Assembly: GCA_965178525.1 (NCBI GenBank)
Contig: CBCXVS010000133.1
Span: 1-19,284, forward strand
DNA length: 19,284 nucleotides
Source of the DNA: CBCXVS01 sp965178525
GTDB lineage: Bacteria > Tectomicrobia > Entotheonellia > Entotheonellales > Entotheonellaceae
Direction: 5' to 3'
Positions 1-7,023 of the stretch are shown here, one piece after another. The notes beneath the pieces were generated by a model. The model made no database searches. It was not told the DNA's origin and saw only the letters and a program-made list of their open reading frames with translations. A program made the translations under genes and the position numbers. Within the stretch, counting starts at the first letter, position 1, and each line of letters starts with the position of its first letter.

Positions 1-548
1 AGGCCCACCGGGATTTCGTAGCTCACGAGCTGCGCGGCCGAGCGCATGGCGCCCAGCATCGACCACTTATTATTCGAAGCCCAGCCGGCCATGATGATGC
101 CAATGACGGTAATCGTCGAAATCCCATACATGTATAGAATGCCGATGTTCAGGTCGGAGACAATGAGATATTGGCTGAAAGGCAGGACGATGAAGGACAT
201 GAACGCGGCAGTAAAAACGATGACCGGCGCCAGGATGAAGAGCGGTCTATCCGCCATCGCCGGAATGATATCTTCTTTGAGTAAGAGCTTGATGCCATCG
301 GCGATAGATTGCGCCCAGCCATGCCAGCCACCTACGCGCATCGGCCCTAAGCGATCTTGCATATGCGCCGAGACCTTGCGCTCCAGCCAAATGAGAAACA
401 TGGCCAGCACCGAGATCACCCCGATGATGATGCCGGCGACATGCAAGAGCGCAATGGTATACCACGGTATCCAAGTCCATGAGGCCAGGAAAGGCAAAAT
501 CAGTTCTGCAATGAATTTAAAGACGTTGTCCGCCAACCACTGAACCAC
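1..548 (-). CDS. nuoH: NADH-quinone oxidoreductase subunit H (NuoH), 5' part, cut by window edge
   Basis: NuoH is a membrane subunit of complex I; it forms much of the quinone-binding site and the link to the proton-pumping arm. The reading frame stays open to base 1, so about 180 N-terminal residues are present of a family length near 330-350. The diagnostic segment WLERKVSAHMQDRLGPMRVG is followed by GWAQSIADGIKLLLKED, then hydrophobic helices, then SYEIPVG at the edge, all typical of NuoH. I chose the GTG at 548 because AGGAGG lies 5 bases upstream. An in-frame ATG at 566 would add six residues (MEEEAR), but only a poorly spaced GGTAGG abuts it. The gene follows nuoA closely: the ATG would be 1 base after the nuoA stop, and the GTG 19 bases after it. 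They surely share a transcript. Subunits B-G do not lie between A and H. Identification is very secure; the start is less so. Confidence 0.95.
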   Translation of the reverse strand, partial: MVQWLADNVFKFIAELILPFLASWTWIPWYTIALLHVAGIIIGVISVLAMFLIWLERKVSAHMQDRLGPMRVGGWHGWAQSIADGIKLLLKEDIIPAMADRPLFILAPVIVFTAAFMSFIVLPFSQYLIVSDLNIGILYMYGISTITVIGIIMAGWASNNKWSMLGAMRSAAQLVSYEIPVG

Positions 549-567
549 GCGCGCCTCCTCTTCCATC

Positions 568-942
568 CTACCATTGCGTCGGCTGTTTGATCCAATCTAG
601 ATCGCCCTTGCCCCAGGAATACACCAGCCCGACGGCCAGGATGGTGAGAAAAATGACCATGTGAATCAGGACATGGACACCGGCACCTTTGAGCACCACG
701 GCCCAGGGAAAAATGAACACGGTCTCGATGTCGAAAATTAAAAAGACCAGCGCGATGATGTAAAATCGCGGATTGAAACGCACGAACCCCGTGCCTTCGG
801 ACTCCTCGCCACATTCGTAGGGCGTCAGCTTCACCGGGTCTGGCGCTGCGGGTCGGATGAGGCTGCTGATGAAGAGATTGACCAGGACGAAGGCGATACC
901 GATGAGGAGGAACCAGAAGGCATTGTAAAACCCATCGAACAT
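568..942 (-). CDS. nuoA: NADH-quinone oxidoreductase subunit A (NuoA)
   Basis: NuoA is a small three-helix membrane subunit of complex I near the quinone-reduction site. The 124-residue product has the usual length. It shows a first membrane helix (about 6-28), the conserved loop with YECG (42-45), then FNPRFYIIALVFLIFDIETVF (second helix, with the conserved acidic DIE at 71-73), and a third helix (about 88-110). The start ATG at 942 has AAGGAG 8 bases upstream. A promoter-like pair lies about 110-140 bases further up (1053-1082). It leads directly into nuoH. In many bacteria nuoB-G come between these two genes, so this is a split or rearranged nuo cluster. Confidence 0.97.
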   Translation of the reverse strand: MFDGFYNAFWFLLIGIAFVLVNLFISSLIRPAAPDPVKLTPYECGEESEGTGFVRFNPRFYIIALVFLIFDIETVFIFPWAVVLKGAGVHVLIHMVIFLTILAVGLVYSWGKGDLDWIKQPTQW

Positions 943-1052
943 GGCGCGTGCTCCTTGTCAGTCTTGGCTCACAGTCATTGGCCCGTCTTTCCTGTGGAAA
1001 CCTGCTGCAGATTGTATTCAGATACTTAAATATGGCGGTGGGGGCGGGTGTT

Positions 1053-1082
1053 AGTCTACCTGATGCGCTCGGAGAGTGTCAA
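1053..1082 (-). promoter_or_regulatory. Sigma70-like promoter for nuoA-nuoH
   Basis: Read on the minus strand, TTGACA (1082-1077) is followed after 18 bases by TAGACT (1058-1053), a perfect -35 and a 4/6 -10. Transcription would start near 1046, giving a leader of about 100 nt before nuoA. It is well placed between erpA and nuoA. Not tested. Confidence 0.55.
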
Positions 1083-1091
1083 TAGAGCCTG

Positions 1092-1156
1092 GGAATGCGG
1101 AATGCGGAATGCGGAATGCGGAATCTAAAACTTTTGAAAATCCGCATTCCGCATTC
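1092..1156. repeat. GGAATGC heptamer array with inverted partner (long hairpin)
   Basis: Bases 1092-1124 hold four full GGAATGC units plus GGAAT. Bases 1141-1156 are the exact reverse complement of 1107-1122, giving a perfect 16-bp stem with an 18-base AT-rich loop (1123-1140). The right arm begins 2 bases beyond the erpA stop codon on the minus strand, so it forms a hairpin at the erpA 3' end and could stop transcription or protect the mRNA. No U-run follows the stem in that direction, so it is not a canonical intrinsic terminator. A related array without an inverted arm sits at 17434-17466. Confidence 0.85.
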
Positions 1157-1158
1157 GG

Positions 1159-1560
1159 CTAGCGGAAGGATTGACCGCAACCACAGGTGGTTTGGGCATT
1201 CGGATTGCTCACCTTAAAACCGGACTCCATCAGCCCATTGAGGTAATCGATTTCGACCCCGGCGAGAAACGGGGCGCTCTTCGTATCGACAAAGACTTTG
1301 ACGCCATTACTGGTAAAAACGTTGTCGTTTTCGGCTGGGGTTTCCTCAATAGCCATCTGATATTGCAGACCCGAGCAGCCACCGCCGATCACCCGCATCC
1401 GCAGTCCGTACTCTGCGTCTCCCTCTTTGGCTATCAGCTCGTTGATCTTCGCCGCCGCCGATGCCGTGATGGTAATGAGACTTTCCCCAGCCGGAGGGGT
1501 TGCCGGCGGTACGTTGAGGTTGATGAGGTCTGGCGCGGCCATATGGGTTGGTGTCGACAT
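1159..1560 (-). CDS. erpA: A-type iron-sulfur cluster carrier (ErpA/IscA/HesB family)
   Basis: A-type carriers receive Fe-S clusters from the assembly scaffold and pass them to target apoproteins in the cytoplasm. The 133-residue product has a Pro-rich N-terminal extension (1-25) and then the HesB fold. The three cluster ligands are visible: C62 in GGGCSGLQY, and C126 and C128 in the C-terminal CGCGQSFR. The C-terminal sequence is most like ErpA, but IscA and SufA share the motifs, so the symbol is a best guess. The start ATG at 1560 has GAGGAG about 7 bases upstream; that site lies inside a short inverted repeat (TCTCC/GGAGA) that could mask it. A 10-bp palindrome TGACGCGTCA (1624-1633) and an AT-rich TTATATATAA lie upstream and may belong to its promoter. 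It stands beside complex I genes, whose products need many Fe-S clusters, though the distance suggests separate transcription. Confidence 0.93.
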   Translation of the reverse strand: MSTPTHMAAPDLINLNVPPATPPAGESLITITASAAAKINELIAKEGDAEYGLRMRVIGGGCSGLQYQMAIEETPAENDNVFTSNGVKVFVDTKSAPFLAGVEIDYLNGLMESGFKVSNPNAQTTCGCGQSFR

Positions 1561-1844
1561 AGGTTTCTCCTCAGGAGAATGGATAAGCCTCTAACTTATA
1601 TATAAAGAATGGGGACTTAGATGTGACGCGTCATCGTCCTACTTGTGCCGTCAGTGTAACATAGGCCGTCACGGAAATTCAAACGCCTGGCATATGGTAA
1701 TCCCCCTACCTTCTGGGTGTGACCGGGGAGCGTGCAGGCAGGACATGTTTCGCGTGAAGCATATAGGCGTCATGATCTTGCAAACACAGCAGATACTGCT
1801 AAAATTTTTTTTGCTATTGACAAGAAAAAAACTTGTTTATCTGC

Positions 1845-1872
1845 TTGACTTGTCACATACTTAGTCTATAAT
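1845..1872 (+). promoter_or_regulatory. Strong sigma70-like promoter for porin 1
   Basis: TTGACT (1845-1850), a 16-base spacer, then a perfect TATAAT (1867-1872). The start site would be near 1879, about 420 bases before the porin 1 start codon. Upstream is an AT-rich stretch (about 1800-1840) with TTGACAAG (1817-1824) and ACAAG-A7-CTTGT. CTTGTCA recurs overlapping the spacer, making inverted TGACAAG/CTTGTCA half-sites that could be an operator. Confidence 0.7.
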
Positions 1873-1878
1873 CGCAGC

Positions 1879-2300
1879 CTAGTGTGGTTGTGGTGTCTCC
1901 GATTGCCGGAACCTCCATTGGGGCCGTTAGCGCCAAGAGATGCCATAAAATTTTCTGTGCTTTTGGGTGGACTTGGCGGCTATTTCCCTGTATATATCCA
2001 GCGTTAGACCGCTTGCTTAGGGACATCTGAAAGCTCGGTCCGCCGACGCGAGGGGCGGAACGAACCAGCGGCACCGTGTCACGCAATAGCAACAGAACCA
2101 CTTGGCGATGGCGGGCAGGCTGTCGCGCAGGCCGTTTGGGGAAAGGAGGTGACGGAGCGGCAGGCAGCGGAGAGAGTCGAGATGCAGACAGGGGTATAGA
2201 CGCGTAGGCAAGACGTTTCCTTCATGGCTTGCAGGGACGTTTTTGTCGGTCTGTACCGCTACGACAGGCAGTAGCTCAGCAGCAATGAGGAGGCCAAACC
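1879..2300 (+). promoter_or_regulatory. Long 5' leader of porin 1 mRNA
   Basis: About 420 nt of apparently untranslated leader. It contains a TCCGCC/GGCGGA hairpin (2039-2044 with 2054-2059) and a TTGGGGC...GCGCCAA hairpin near 1917-1936. AAAGGAGGTGA at 2142-2152 is a near-complete match to the complement of the 16S rRNA 3' end, without a normally spaced ATG start. A GTG overlapping it would open a 16-codon frame ending at TAG. The true ribosome site is GAGGAGG at 2287-2293, 7 bases before the ATG. Bases 2267-2292, covering most of that site, are exactly complementary to 7576-7601 in the porin 2 leader. No known riboswitch class was recognised. Confidence 0.5.
2267..2292 (+). repeat. 26-bp ribosome-site segment, inverted copy at 7576-7601
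   Basis: The 26 bases from GGCAGTAGC through the GAGGAG of the porin 1 Shine-Dalgarno are a perfect reverse complement of 7576-7601. Similarity stops sharply at both ends. In RNA terms the porin 1 ribosome-binding site can pair over 26 bp with the porin 2 leader. Confidence 0.93.
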
Positions 2301-3830
2301 ATGAAACGTTTACTCCAAGGGGCCGTGGTGTGCGCGGTTGTCCTCGCCATGATAGCGATGGCGAGTGCCCAGGCGCCAACACCTGTGGTGCGTATGGGAG
2401 ACTGGGTGGAGATTGGCGATGATGCTTGGATGAATATCATTGGCAATATCGACCTGCGGTACAACTTCAACCACAACCAGGATTTTGAGGATGATGTCCG
2501 GGATGTCGTCAGCACGCGCTCTGACCCAACGACGGGTGTGAGTCCCACTTCCGGGACGTCAGCCGATCATAGTGACAATCTGGAAGTGGAAATTCGCTGG
2601 GGTGCGGACTTCCGCTACAAGAAGAATCTCCACTCGCGAATCATCTTCGAAACCCAGAGTATCTTCGACGGTAACTTGATCGACGATCAAAACAACTCCG
2701 ATGAGGAGAACTCTCCCCACGTCGAGCGCTTCTGGATCGACTACCGATTCCCCAAGACGCCCGTCCGTGTGCGGTTGGGGGCGGATCTGTGGACGACCGA
2801 TCCCGCCCGGTTGCTGGGTGATGACGATCCGCGTGCGGCGATCTTTCTCGAGTACCCCACCTTCACCCTATCCGCCTCAGCGGTCATTCAGACGGAAGCG
2901 ATGCGGCAGGGTCTGACCAACGACAACGATGACGTCTACTACACCTTTGGCGGCTCCTACACCGGCCTGAAGCCGCACCGCCTGGCCTTGGATGGTGGGT
3001 ACTTCCGATTCCGGAACGATCAGGGCGGACAAAAAGAGGATACCGTGTTGCTCATGCCGAGCTGGACGGGGTCCTTTGGACCGATCTCCGGGCTGCTACA
3101 GTTCAACGTGGTCTTTGGCGAAATCGAAACCGACACCCGGGACTTCGATGTCTTTGGCTGGGCCGTGGTCGGGTATGTGGACTTCGACTTGGGTATCGCG
3201 CGCCCGTTCCTGGGTGTCGTCTATGGCACGGGCGATGACGACCCCAACGATGACGACCTCGAAGGGTTCAGTCACTTTCCCGACAATTCCATCACGCTGT
3301 TCAACGGGGGCACGTTTGGCTTCATGGTCACGACGTTCGCCACGGGTTCTCGTGACACGCAATGTCCGGCGCGTGGGGCTTGCGCCGGCGGCGGCCCGGA
3401 GCAGTATGGTCACACGACGGGCAATGCCTTTAACGATCTCCCTGGGAATGAGGGGCATACCGGTGTCAACACGGCCTATTCCAACCCGGGCACGTTGCAC
3501 ATCCCGGTTGGCGTCCACATCTTCCCGCTCAAGGGGCATCAACTCACCGCCTTGTACATCTACAGCGCCTTTACGGAGACGGCTCTCTTCGAGGCTGATA
3601 TTGGTCCGGGTACCAACATTGACGAGTCGAAGTACCACGAACTGGCGCTAATCTGGAACTGGACCATCAGCGGACACCTTGATCTCCGTCTGGCCGGCCA
3701 TGCGGCCATCCCTGGCAAGGGCACGAAGGACCTGGCGGAAACCGAGTTCACCTGCAGCGGTGGAACCCAGCGGTGCGAGGGCGAGGACGTGGCGTTACGC
3801 GGCGAGATCCGAGTCCGGGCGCGGTTCTAA
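2301..3830 (+). CDS. Porin 1: outer-membrane beta-barrel protein, alginate-export (AlgE)-like
   Basis: A 509-residue exported protein, probably an outer-membrane channel; the substrate is unknown. A signal peptide (1-23, cleavage after ASA) is followed by alternating-residue, aromatic-rich strands throughout, and the protein ends in RVRARF with the terminal Phe typical of Bam-assembled barrels. Notable segments are NHNQDFE (57-63), LGDDDPR (about 172), and an Asp-rich loop TGDDDPNDDDLEGF (about 310) whose pattern resembles alginate-export family proteins and could bind divalent metal. Two Cys in the last periplasmic or loop region (EFTC...QRC) may form a disulfide. It is clearly paralogous to the protein at 7893-9602: the same motifs occur in the same order and the C-terminus is near-identical (GEDVALRGEIRVRARF against GDDVALRGEIRFRAIF). 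The start ATG has GAGGAGG 7 bases upstream. The family assignment is by motif only. Confidence 0.85.
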   Translation: MKRLLQGAVVCAVVLAMIAMASAQAPTPVVRMGDWVEIGDDAWMNIIGNIDLRYNFNHNQDFEDDVRDVVSTRSDPTTGVSPTSGTSADHSDNLEVEIRWGADFRYKKNLHSRIIFETQSIFDGNLIDDQNNSDEENSPHVERFWIDYRFPKTPVRVRLGADLWTTDPARLLGDDDPRAAIFLEYPTFTLSASAVIQTEAMRQGLTNDNDDVYYTFGGSYTGLKPHRLALDGGYFRFRNDQGGQKEDTVLLMPSWTGSFGPISGLLQFNVVFGEIETDTRDFDVFGWAVVGYVDFDLGIARPFLGVVYGTGDDDPNDDDLEGFSHFPDNSITLFNGGTFGFMVTTFATGSRDTQCPARGACAGGGPEQYGHTTGNAFNDLPGNEGHTGVNTAYSNPGTLHIPVGVHIFPLKGHQLTALYIYSAFTETALFEADIGPGTNIDESKYHELALIWNWTISGHLDLRLAGHAAIPGKGTKDLAETEFTCSGGTQRCEGEDVALRGEIRVRARF

Positions 3831-4235
3831 TCGTCTCGTGTTCATCTCCTACCTGGAGCCGGGCCCTCCGGCTCCTCCTGCCTGATCTGGGCGCCGCCTG
3901 GCCAACGGTTGAGAGGTGTCAGGTGGCGTCCCTTCACAAAAAGTCCCGTGCATCCATCACAGTTTTATGATACGGTGATCTCCGGTAAGGATATAACGCG
4001 TTCCTGCAGAACATCACCCTGGTTGTGACCATGTCTTCGCTCTGTAACACGTTTGACTCTATCGCGTCGTCCCATTCCAAAACCTGTCAAAATACCTGGC
4101 TGACATTCTTATAGGTGTGCGAGTAACCGGCGCCTAACAGGCCCCCATCCTTCCCCGTCAAGGAGGAGGGGACACCACGTTCTGTCTGAGTCAATCGAAG
4201 CGAAGCCGTTGGAAATAGGCATAAGGAGAAGCGAA
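3831..4235 (+). other. Intergenic region between porin 1 and the secreted protein gene
   Basis: About 405 bases. It holds the hairpin at 3855-3875 and, near its end, the ribosome site AAGGAG (4223-4228) for the next gene. A second SD-like AAGGAGGAGGGG near 4160 has no start codon at a usable distance. No convincing promoter was found, although the spacing implies the next gene has its own. Confidence 0.5.
3855..3875 (+). terminator. Hairpin after porin 1 (GGAGCCGG family)
   Basis: GGAGCCGG (3855-3862) pairs perfectly with CCGGCTCC (3868-3875) around a 5-base loop, 25 bases after the stop. No U-run follows, so termination by itself is uncertain. It belongs to the same hairpin family as 9626-9647 and 10047-10077. 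Confidence 0.6.
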
Positions 4236-5369
4236 ATGGAACCCAGACGTCAGGTGGTATTGAGCTTGCTGCTTGGCCTGCTGGCAAGTGGCGTGGCCAG
4301 CGCTGCGACATCGCCAGCCAAGACGGTACAGCTCTTTATCGAGGCGCATCGTCAGGGGCGCTTTGCGCAAGCGCACCGCCTCCTGCTGGAACACGTGGAC
4401 GTACGCGCCTCGTTATTCAGCAACTGGCTATTTGGCAGCGGCGGGGCCGGTCTCGATGCCGCCACCGCCGATCTGTTCCTGAGCCGCAAATTTACCGATG
4501 CGTTTCAATATAAACTCCTCGACACGACACCGAGCGGTGCGAATCAGGTTGTGGTCACGGCGGTGCGCCAGTCGCCCAACCTGGGTCATCTGTATACCTG
4601 GGCCATTGCGCCGTATCGCGGGACAACGCCCTATGTGATCATCACCGCTATCGATGACTATCTCAGCAAAGTCAATTTTCCCGTCGAAGAGTCGCATATG
4701 GCGTTCACCCTCATCCGTGAAGTCGAGGACTGGTATATCAGCGCCATTCGCGACGAGAAATTTGTCCAGCTGCAAGCGCGCGTCCTGATCAAGCAACCCG
4801 CCCGTGCTGCCGCGCCACTCTCCGGCGTCCCGGCGGCCCCGCCAGTAGGAGCCGGGGTGGTGGCGCCCTTGCCGCCATCTGCCACCGGTGATGTCGGACG
4901 CCAGATAGCGGATGCGCAATTTAACGCCACCTTACAGAGTTTTAACCGCCCGCCGCCAAGCTCAGCGAGCCACCGGGCAGCGGTAGAAGGGGAACAAAAG
5001 CCCACGGTTCTCAGTAAGATCGGCAACGTTTTGGGTCTTGGGAAGAAGGCCGAGCCCAGGGCTGAGGTGGCGGATGCGCAACTCAAGCAGCGATTCCAAG
5101 CCATCCGTGATGCTATGGCCAAATATATGGCGGTCCATTCCAGTATCCCCAATACCACCGACGTCTACAATTGGTCGAGTCTCCGCAAGCTCGTCAATTT
5201 TTATACGAAGCAACCGCTGCCTGACACGGAAGAACTGGCGGGCTTCAGGTTCGTGGATTATCGTCCCGCTGGCAATGACGACTATATCCTTCTGGTCGAA
5301 CTCCGTCATCCGCAAGATGGCCAGACGCGCTTAGAAGTCTCGGCATACGGGGTTGATCGTGCCAATTAG
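4236..5369 (+). CDS. Secreted/periplasmic protein of unknown function, two domains joined by Pro/Ala linker
   Basis: A 377-residue protein not recognised as a named family. A signal peptide (1-23, cleavage after ASA) precedes a first domain of about 165 residues. This begins SPAKTVQLFIEAHRQGRFAQAHRLL and ends with VEDWYISAI, a layout reminiscent of NTF2-like/DUF4878 lipoprotein-type domains; that is a resemblance only, and there is no lipobox. A Pro/Ala-rich linker (about 185-260) follows, then a C-terminal domain (about 275-377) with a helical start (QRFQAIRDAMAKYMAVH) and a strand-rich end (DDYILLVELRHPQDGQTRLEV). The start ATG at 4236 has AAGGAG 7 bases upstream; a TTG nine codons earlier has no such site. 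It lies between porin 1 and the regulator and may act in the same envelope process, but nothing proves a shared transcript. Confidence 0.8.
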   Translation: MEPRRQVVLSLLLGLLASGVASAATSPAKTVQLFIEAHRQGRFAQAHRLLLEHVDVRASLFSNWLFGSGGAGLDAATADLFLSRKFTDAFQYKLLDTTPSGANQVVVTAVRQSPNLGHLYTWAIAPYRGTTPYVIITAIDDYLSKVNFPVEESHMAFTLIREVEDWYISAIRDEKFVQLQARVLIKQPARAAAPLSGVPAAPPVGAGVVAPLPPSATGDVGRQIADAQFNATLQSFNRPPPSSASHRAAVEGEQKPTVLSKIGNVLGLGKKAEPRAEVADAQLKQRFQAIRDAMAKYMAVHSSIPNTTDVYNWSSLRKLVNFYTKQPLPDTEELAGFRFVDYRPAGNDDYILLVELRHPQDGQTRLEVSAYGVDRAN

Positions 5370-5389
5370 CCCGCACTCTCATGCCCGGT

Positions 5390-5412
5390 TCCCCCCTTTG
5401 CCAAAGGGGGGA
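5390..5412 (+). terminator. Perfect C6T3/A3G6 hairpin after the secreted protein gene
   Basis: CCCCCCTTT (5391-5399) pairs with AAAGGGGGG (5403-5411) around a 3-base loop, extended by one T-A pair, 20 bases after the stop codon. There is no U-run. It may be a terminator, an mRNA-protecting hairpin, or one of the dispersed CCCCTTTG...CAAAGGGG repeats found in many genomes. Confidence 0.5.
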
Positions 5413-5466
5413 GTGGCAGAGACATGCATCGAAGGCTGGGGCCTGCTGCCGCGATATTCTGCGTCT

Positions 5467-5499
5467 ATCATCAGGAAATCATCAGGAAATCATCATAAC
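5467..5499 (+). repeat. Three tandem 11-bp repeats upstream of the regulator gene (probable binding sites)
   Basis: ATCATCAGGAA at 5467-5477 and 5478-5488 is followed by ATCATCATAAC at 5489-5499. The period is exactly 11, so the sites lie on one face of the helix as in Pho boxes and OmpR sites. The same TCATCAG core recurs at 7341-7434 upstream of porin 2. It is 420 bases before the regulator start, so autoregulation is plausible. Confidence 0.85.
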
Positions 5500-5841
5500 T
5501 TGAACGCCGTCGTTTAGGCGAGTCTGCGTTGTATTGGAAGTTTTTTATAAACAATGGATTAAAGTGATTTTTGGCCCAAATGAATCCCGCCTAACGGATG
5601 TGGAAGCTGACCATATTCTTCTTTTTGGCACTAGACTGCCCTTCTCAATTTCTGTATGGTGGTGCCCCTTCAATACGATTTATTTCGCTCGTACCCACTT
5701 TGTGCCGATATGCGTGCAAGCCGTGGATGTAGTCGAGCCATGGGAGATGTAGCGTTTGCCAGAGCGGATTGGAAGGAGGCCGTTGAGAGCAACGCCGAGT
5801 TGGTCTCAGCATGGACGTCGGTTGACGAAAAAAGTGCATGT

Positions 5842-5855
5842 GTGGTGGCCACCAC
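5842..5855. promoter_or_regulatory. 14-bp perfect palindrome GTGGTGGCCACCAC
   Basis: A perfect dyad 60 bases upstream of the regulator start codon, enclosed by AGTGCA/TGCACT arms (5833-5838 and 5875-5880). It could be an operator or an mRNA hairpin near the ribosome site. No regulator can be assigned. Confidence 0.4.
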
Positions 5856-5916
5856 GTCCTTGATGTTGACATCGTGCACTGACTCTTACCACCTATGTCA
5901 GAGAGGGGGTAGAGCT

Positions 5917-7023
5917 GTGATCTATGTCTTTGGGGAGTGGGAGCTCGATCTCAGAATCTATGAGCTCCGTCATGGGCAAAAGCTCATCAAGCTTGAGCCT
6001 CAGGTTTTTGATGTCTTGGTGTATCTCTTGCAGCATCGCGACCGCGTCGTGTCGAAGCAGGAACTCCTCAGTCACTTGTGGCCTGACCAGTTCATTGGTG
6101 AATCGGCATTGGAACGCTGCATTATGACCGCCCGCAAAGCATTCGGTGACAGCGGCTACTGGCAGCGGATCATCAAAACCTTTTATCGCCGTGGCTATCG
6201 GTTTGTGGCGCCAGTCACGATAGGTCTCACCCAGGGAGTAGACCTACCTCAAGCCCAACTGCCTAGCTTACGGGGTTCCGACTACCAGGGTCAGCCAGAA
6301 GCCGTTTCCCCTTCGTTATTGCATACCTCATTATCCCGTGGCACGGGAACCAGACAGAATGCCGGTGAGGCCGACGTCGAGACAACGGCTGAGCATACGC
6401 TCGATGTCAAGCAGGCCACCGTGTTTTCCTGTACATTTGCTAGGCTTCAGGAGATCGCTAAGGACAATAGACGCCCTGAGGCGGTACCGTCACTTCTAGA
6501 GTACCTCTTCGATTGCGCGACACAGCAGGTGCAAGCCTATGGCGGCCTGATCGTGCAATTTATGGAAGATGGGTTTCTGGCGCTGTTTGGTGTGACCCTG
6601 CCCTATGAAGAGCACGCTCTGCGTGCGGTGCAGGCCGCTTTGGAGCTGCAAGATGGCCTGAGCACGGTACAGCGGGAGCTTGGCCTGCAACCGAAGCCGC
6701 CGGCGGTGCGTATCGGCCTGCATACCGGGGACATCCTGGGTAAGCGTTTTGGGGATGATCCTCAGGGGATCTATATGACGGTGGGGGATACATTGAAATT
6801 TGCCGCCAATCTGCAGGCGTGTGTAGACTCTGATCGCATTCTCATGAGTGAAACCACGTATCAACTGGTGCAGGAAGCGGTGTATGCAGAGGTCATCGGC
6901 CTAGTCGCGGCTGAGACGAAGCCCCCGTCTATGGCGCCCTGCAAAATTTATCAGATGCTCTTGCTGAGGGCGGCCGATGCGCCGCGAACCACCTCTGTGG
7001 GTATGTCGGCTGAGCCGATCTGA
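5917..7023 (+). CDS. Transcriptional regulator: OmpR/PhoB-type winged helix plus degenerate class III cyclase domain
   Basis: A 368-residue cytoplasmic protein starting at GTG 5917, with GAGGGGG 7 bases upstream. Residues about 5-97 form a Trans_reg_C winged helix (ELDLRIYELRHG, KLEPQVFDVLVYLLQHRDRVVSKQELLSHLWP, RGYRFVAPV), as in OmpR/PhoB and CadC. After a linker (100-165) comes a nucleotidyl-cyclase-like domain (about 166-348) with the recognisable FMEDGFLALFG, RIGLHTGDI and VGDTLKFAANL. Several catalytic positions are changed. The first metal-binding Asp is absent (ATVFSCTFAR, no acidic residue), and the transition-state Asn and Arg of the usual VNLAARL are K294 and N298; D218 remains. Cyclase activity is therefore unlikely, and the domain may sense a ligand or dimerise. 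No receiver domain, membrane helix or AAA/TPR region is present. It lies between two sets of 11-bp repeats that are its most obvious targets. Confidence 0.85.
   Translation: MIYVFGEWELDLRIYELRHGQKLIKLEPQVFDVLVYLLQHRDRVVSKQELLSHLWPDQFIGESALERCIMTARKAFGDSGYWQRIIKTFYRRGYRFVAPVTIGLTQGVDLPQAQLPSLRGSDYQGQPEAVSPSLLHTSLSRGTGTRQNAGEADVETTAEHTLDVKQATVFSCTFARLQEIAKDNRRPEAVPSLLEYLFDCATQQVQAYGGLIVQFMEDGFLALFGVTLPYEEHALRAVQAALELQDGLSTVQRELGLQPKPPAVRIGLHTGDILGKRFGDDPQGIYMTVGDTLKFAANLQACVDSDRILMSETTYQLVQEAVYAEVIGLVAAETKPPSMAPCKIYQMLLLRAADAPRTTSVGMSAEPI

Larger units (their letters stand above)
5370..5916 (+). other. Control region upstream of the winged-helix regulator
   Basis: About 550 bases without a convincing gene. 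In order it holds the C6T3 hairpin right after the previous stop, three exact 11-bp TCATCA repeats (5467-5499), an AT-rich stretch (5530-5580), and a symmetric segment before the regulator: AGTGCA (5833-5838) pairs with TGCACT (5875-5880) and encloses the 14-bp palindrome 5842-5855. The regulator's frame is open back to about 5656, but that part has no domain character and I treat it as leader. Confidence 0.5.

Noticed and set aside
46..543. 165-codon open frame on the plus strand
   Set aside because: It lies opposite nuoH, which has clear conserved motifs; composition is Met/Ser-rich and no ribosome site is present.
5656..5916. N-terminal extension of the winged-helix regulator
   Set aside because: The in-frame sequence has no domain character and no ribosome site, and homologous domains start at about the VIYVFGEWELDL position, where a good site precedes the GTG at 5917.
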